Origin: Nocardioides cremeus
GTDB lineage: Bacteria; Actinomycetota; Actinomycetes; Propionibacteriales; Nocardioidaceae
Assembly: GCF_030518195.1 (NCBI RefSeq)
Contig: NZ_JAULSC010000005.1
Location: 1-64,000 of the forward strand
DNA: 64,000 nt
Reading direction: 5' to 3'
A program made the position numbers and the translations under genes. Of the stretch, positions 63,706 through 64,000 are shown in pieces; the stretch's first letter is position 1, and the number at the start of each line of letters is the position of its first letter. The notes below the pieces were generated by a model. The model saw only the letters and a program-made list of their open reading frames with translations. It made no database searches and was not told where the DNA came from.

Positions 63706-64000
63706 ACCGTCACGAGCGGTGCCAGTTGGGCGAGGGTCGCCTCCCCGATGCCGTCGACCTCGAGCAGCTCCTCGACCGCGGTGAAGGCGCCGTGCTCGGT
63801 GCGCCAGGCCAGGATGGCCCCGGCGGTCACCGGCCCCACCTGGGGCAGCGTCTCGAGCAGGGCCTGGTCGGCGGTGTTGAGGTCGACCAGGGCAGCCCCC
63901 GGAGACCCCGGCGGCGCGGGCGGGACGCCGGCTGCCGGTGCCGCGACCGCCCCGGGCACCCCGACCAGCACCTGCTCGCCATCGACCAGGAGCCGCGCCA
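63702..64000 (-). CDS. comEA: ComEA-type DNA-binding protein, C-terminal part (runs off window)
   Basis: About 98 codons are visible. The upstream end reads LLVDGEQVLVGVPGA, the end of an SLBB domain. After an Ala/Pro-rich linker comes a double helix-hairpin-helix: VDLNTADQALLETLPQVGPVTAG and FTAVEELLEVDGIGEATLAQL (read in parts), which binds double-stranded DNA. ComEA brings DNA to ComEC, with which it is translationally coupled (GTGA). An internal GTG at 63971 is not the true start because the SLBB domain continues upstream beyond position 64000. Confidence 0.9.
   Translation of the reverse strand, partial: ARLLVDGEQVLVGVPGAVAAPAAGVPPAPPGSPGAALVDLNTADQALLETLPQVGPVTAGAILAWRTEHGAFTAVEELLEVDGIGEATLAQLAPLVTV

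Overview
This window is a high-GC actinobacterial chromosome segment, most likely from Nocardioides or a close relative in the Nocardioidaceae. The evidence is very G/C-biased codon third positions, many GTG starts, 4-bp ATGA/GTGA gene overlaps, a DUF222-type HNH nuclease remnant, and genes for 10-methyl (tuberculostearic-type) fatty acids. The order of housekeeping genes follows the conserved actinobacterial backbone also seen in Mycobacterium tuberculosis: uppS - recO - era - (Rv2365c-like) - corC-like - ybeY - phoH - rsmE - dnaJ - hrcA - hemW - lepA - rpsT - holA - comEC - comEA. Several insertions of accessory genes interrupt that backbone.

Layout. 1-857: the end of an IS3-family element abutting the C-terminal half of a disrupted HNH nuclease gene. 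928-8434: nucleotidyltransferase, uppS coupled to a histidine kinase, recO, a hydrolase and a large MASE1/PAS histidine kinase. 8450-13483: leuA with a leucine-rich leader peptide and a plausible translational attenuator, a LuxR-type regulator, a flavodoxin-like protein and two paralogous lipoproteins. 13484-23580: era, a siderophore-interacting flavoprotein, tmsB/tmsA (10-methyl fatty acid synthesis) and a six-gene prenyltransferase/type III polyketide synthase operon. This stretch is bounded by two look-alike arrays of 22-bp intergenic repeats. 23576-26800: Rv2365c-like protein, CorC-like protein, YbeY and PhoH. 26918-33261: a small membrane protein, a copper monooxygenase, a HIT protein, an ECF sigma factor with two tandem GerMN/Gmad2-type proteins, and the MetPS transporter. 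33362-42929: rsmE, dnaJ, hrcA with a CIRCE operator, an iron-box-controlled DUF2470 protein, a metallo-hydrolase, a DUF3097 protein, hemW and a long-chain acyl-CoA ligase. 43205-53941: a polysaccharide locus (initiating phosphoglycosyltransferase, three glycosyltransferases, a Wzz-like protein, a ligase/polymerase, a flippase, a lipoprotein and a coiled-coil protein). 54054-64000: phosphotransferase, lepA, a PoxB-like enzyme, a second phosphotransferase-like protein, rpsT, holA, comEC and the 3' part of comEA.

How the genes work together. The prenyltransferase/type III PKS operon (18090-23395) has all the activities for a prenylated, O-methylated alkyl-hydroquinone or pyrone lipid, and the adjacent tmsAB operon remodels membrane fatty acids, so the two form a lipid-metabolism island. 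The polysaccharide locus has the parts of a Wzx/Wzy-type pathway. Regulation visible in the DNA includes a CIRCE operator, a DtxR/IdeR-like iron box, a leuA leader and numerous TANNNT -10 elements placed 6-9 bp before start codons, which suggests widespread leaderless transcription. No tRNA, rRNA, CRISPR array or prophage was seen. No intergenic stretch exceeds about 300 bases. All functional names are from reading motifs by eye; no database search was run.
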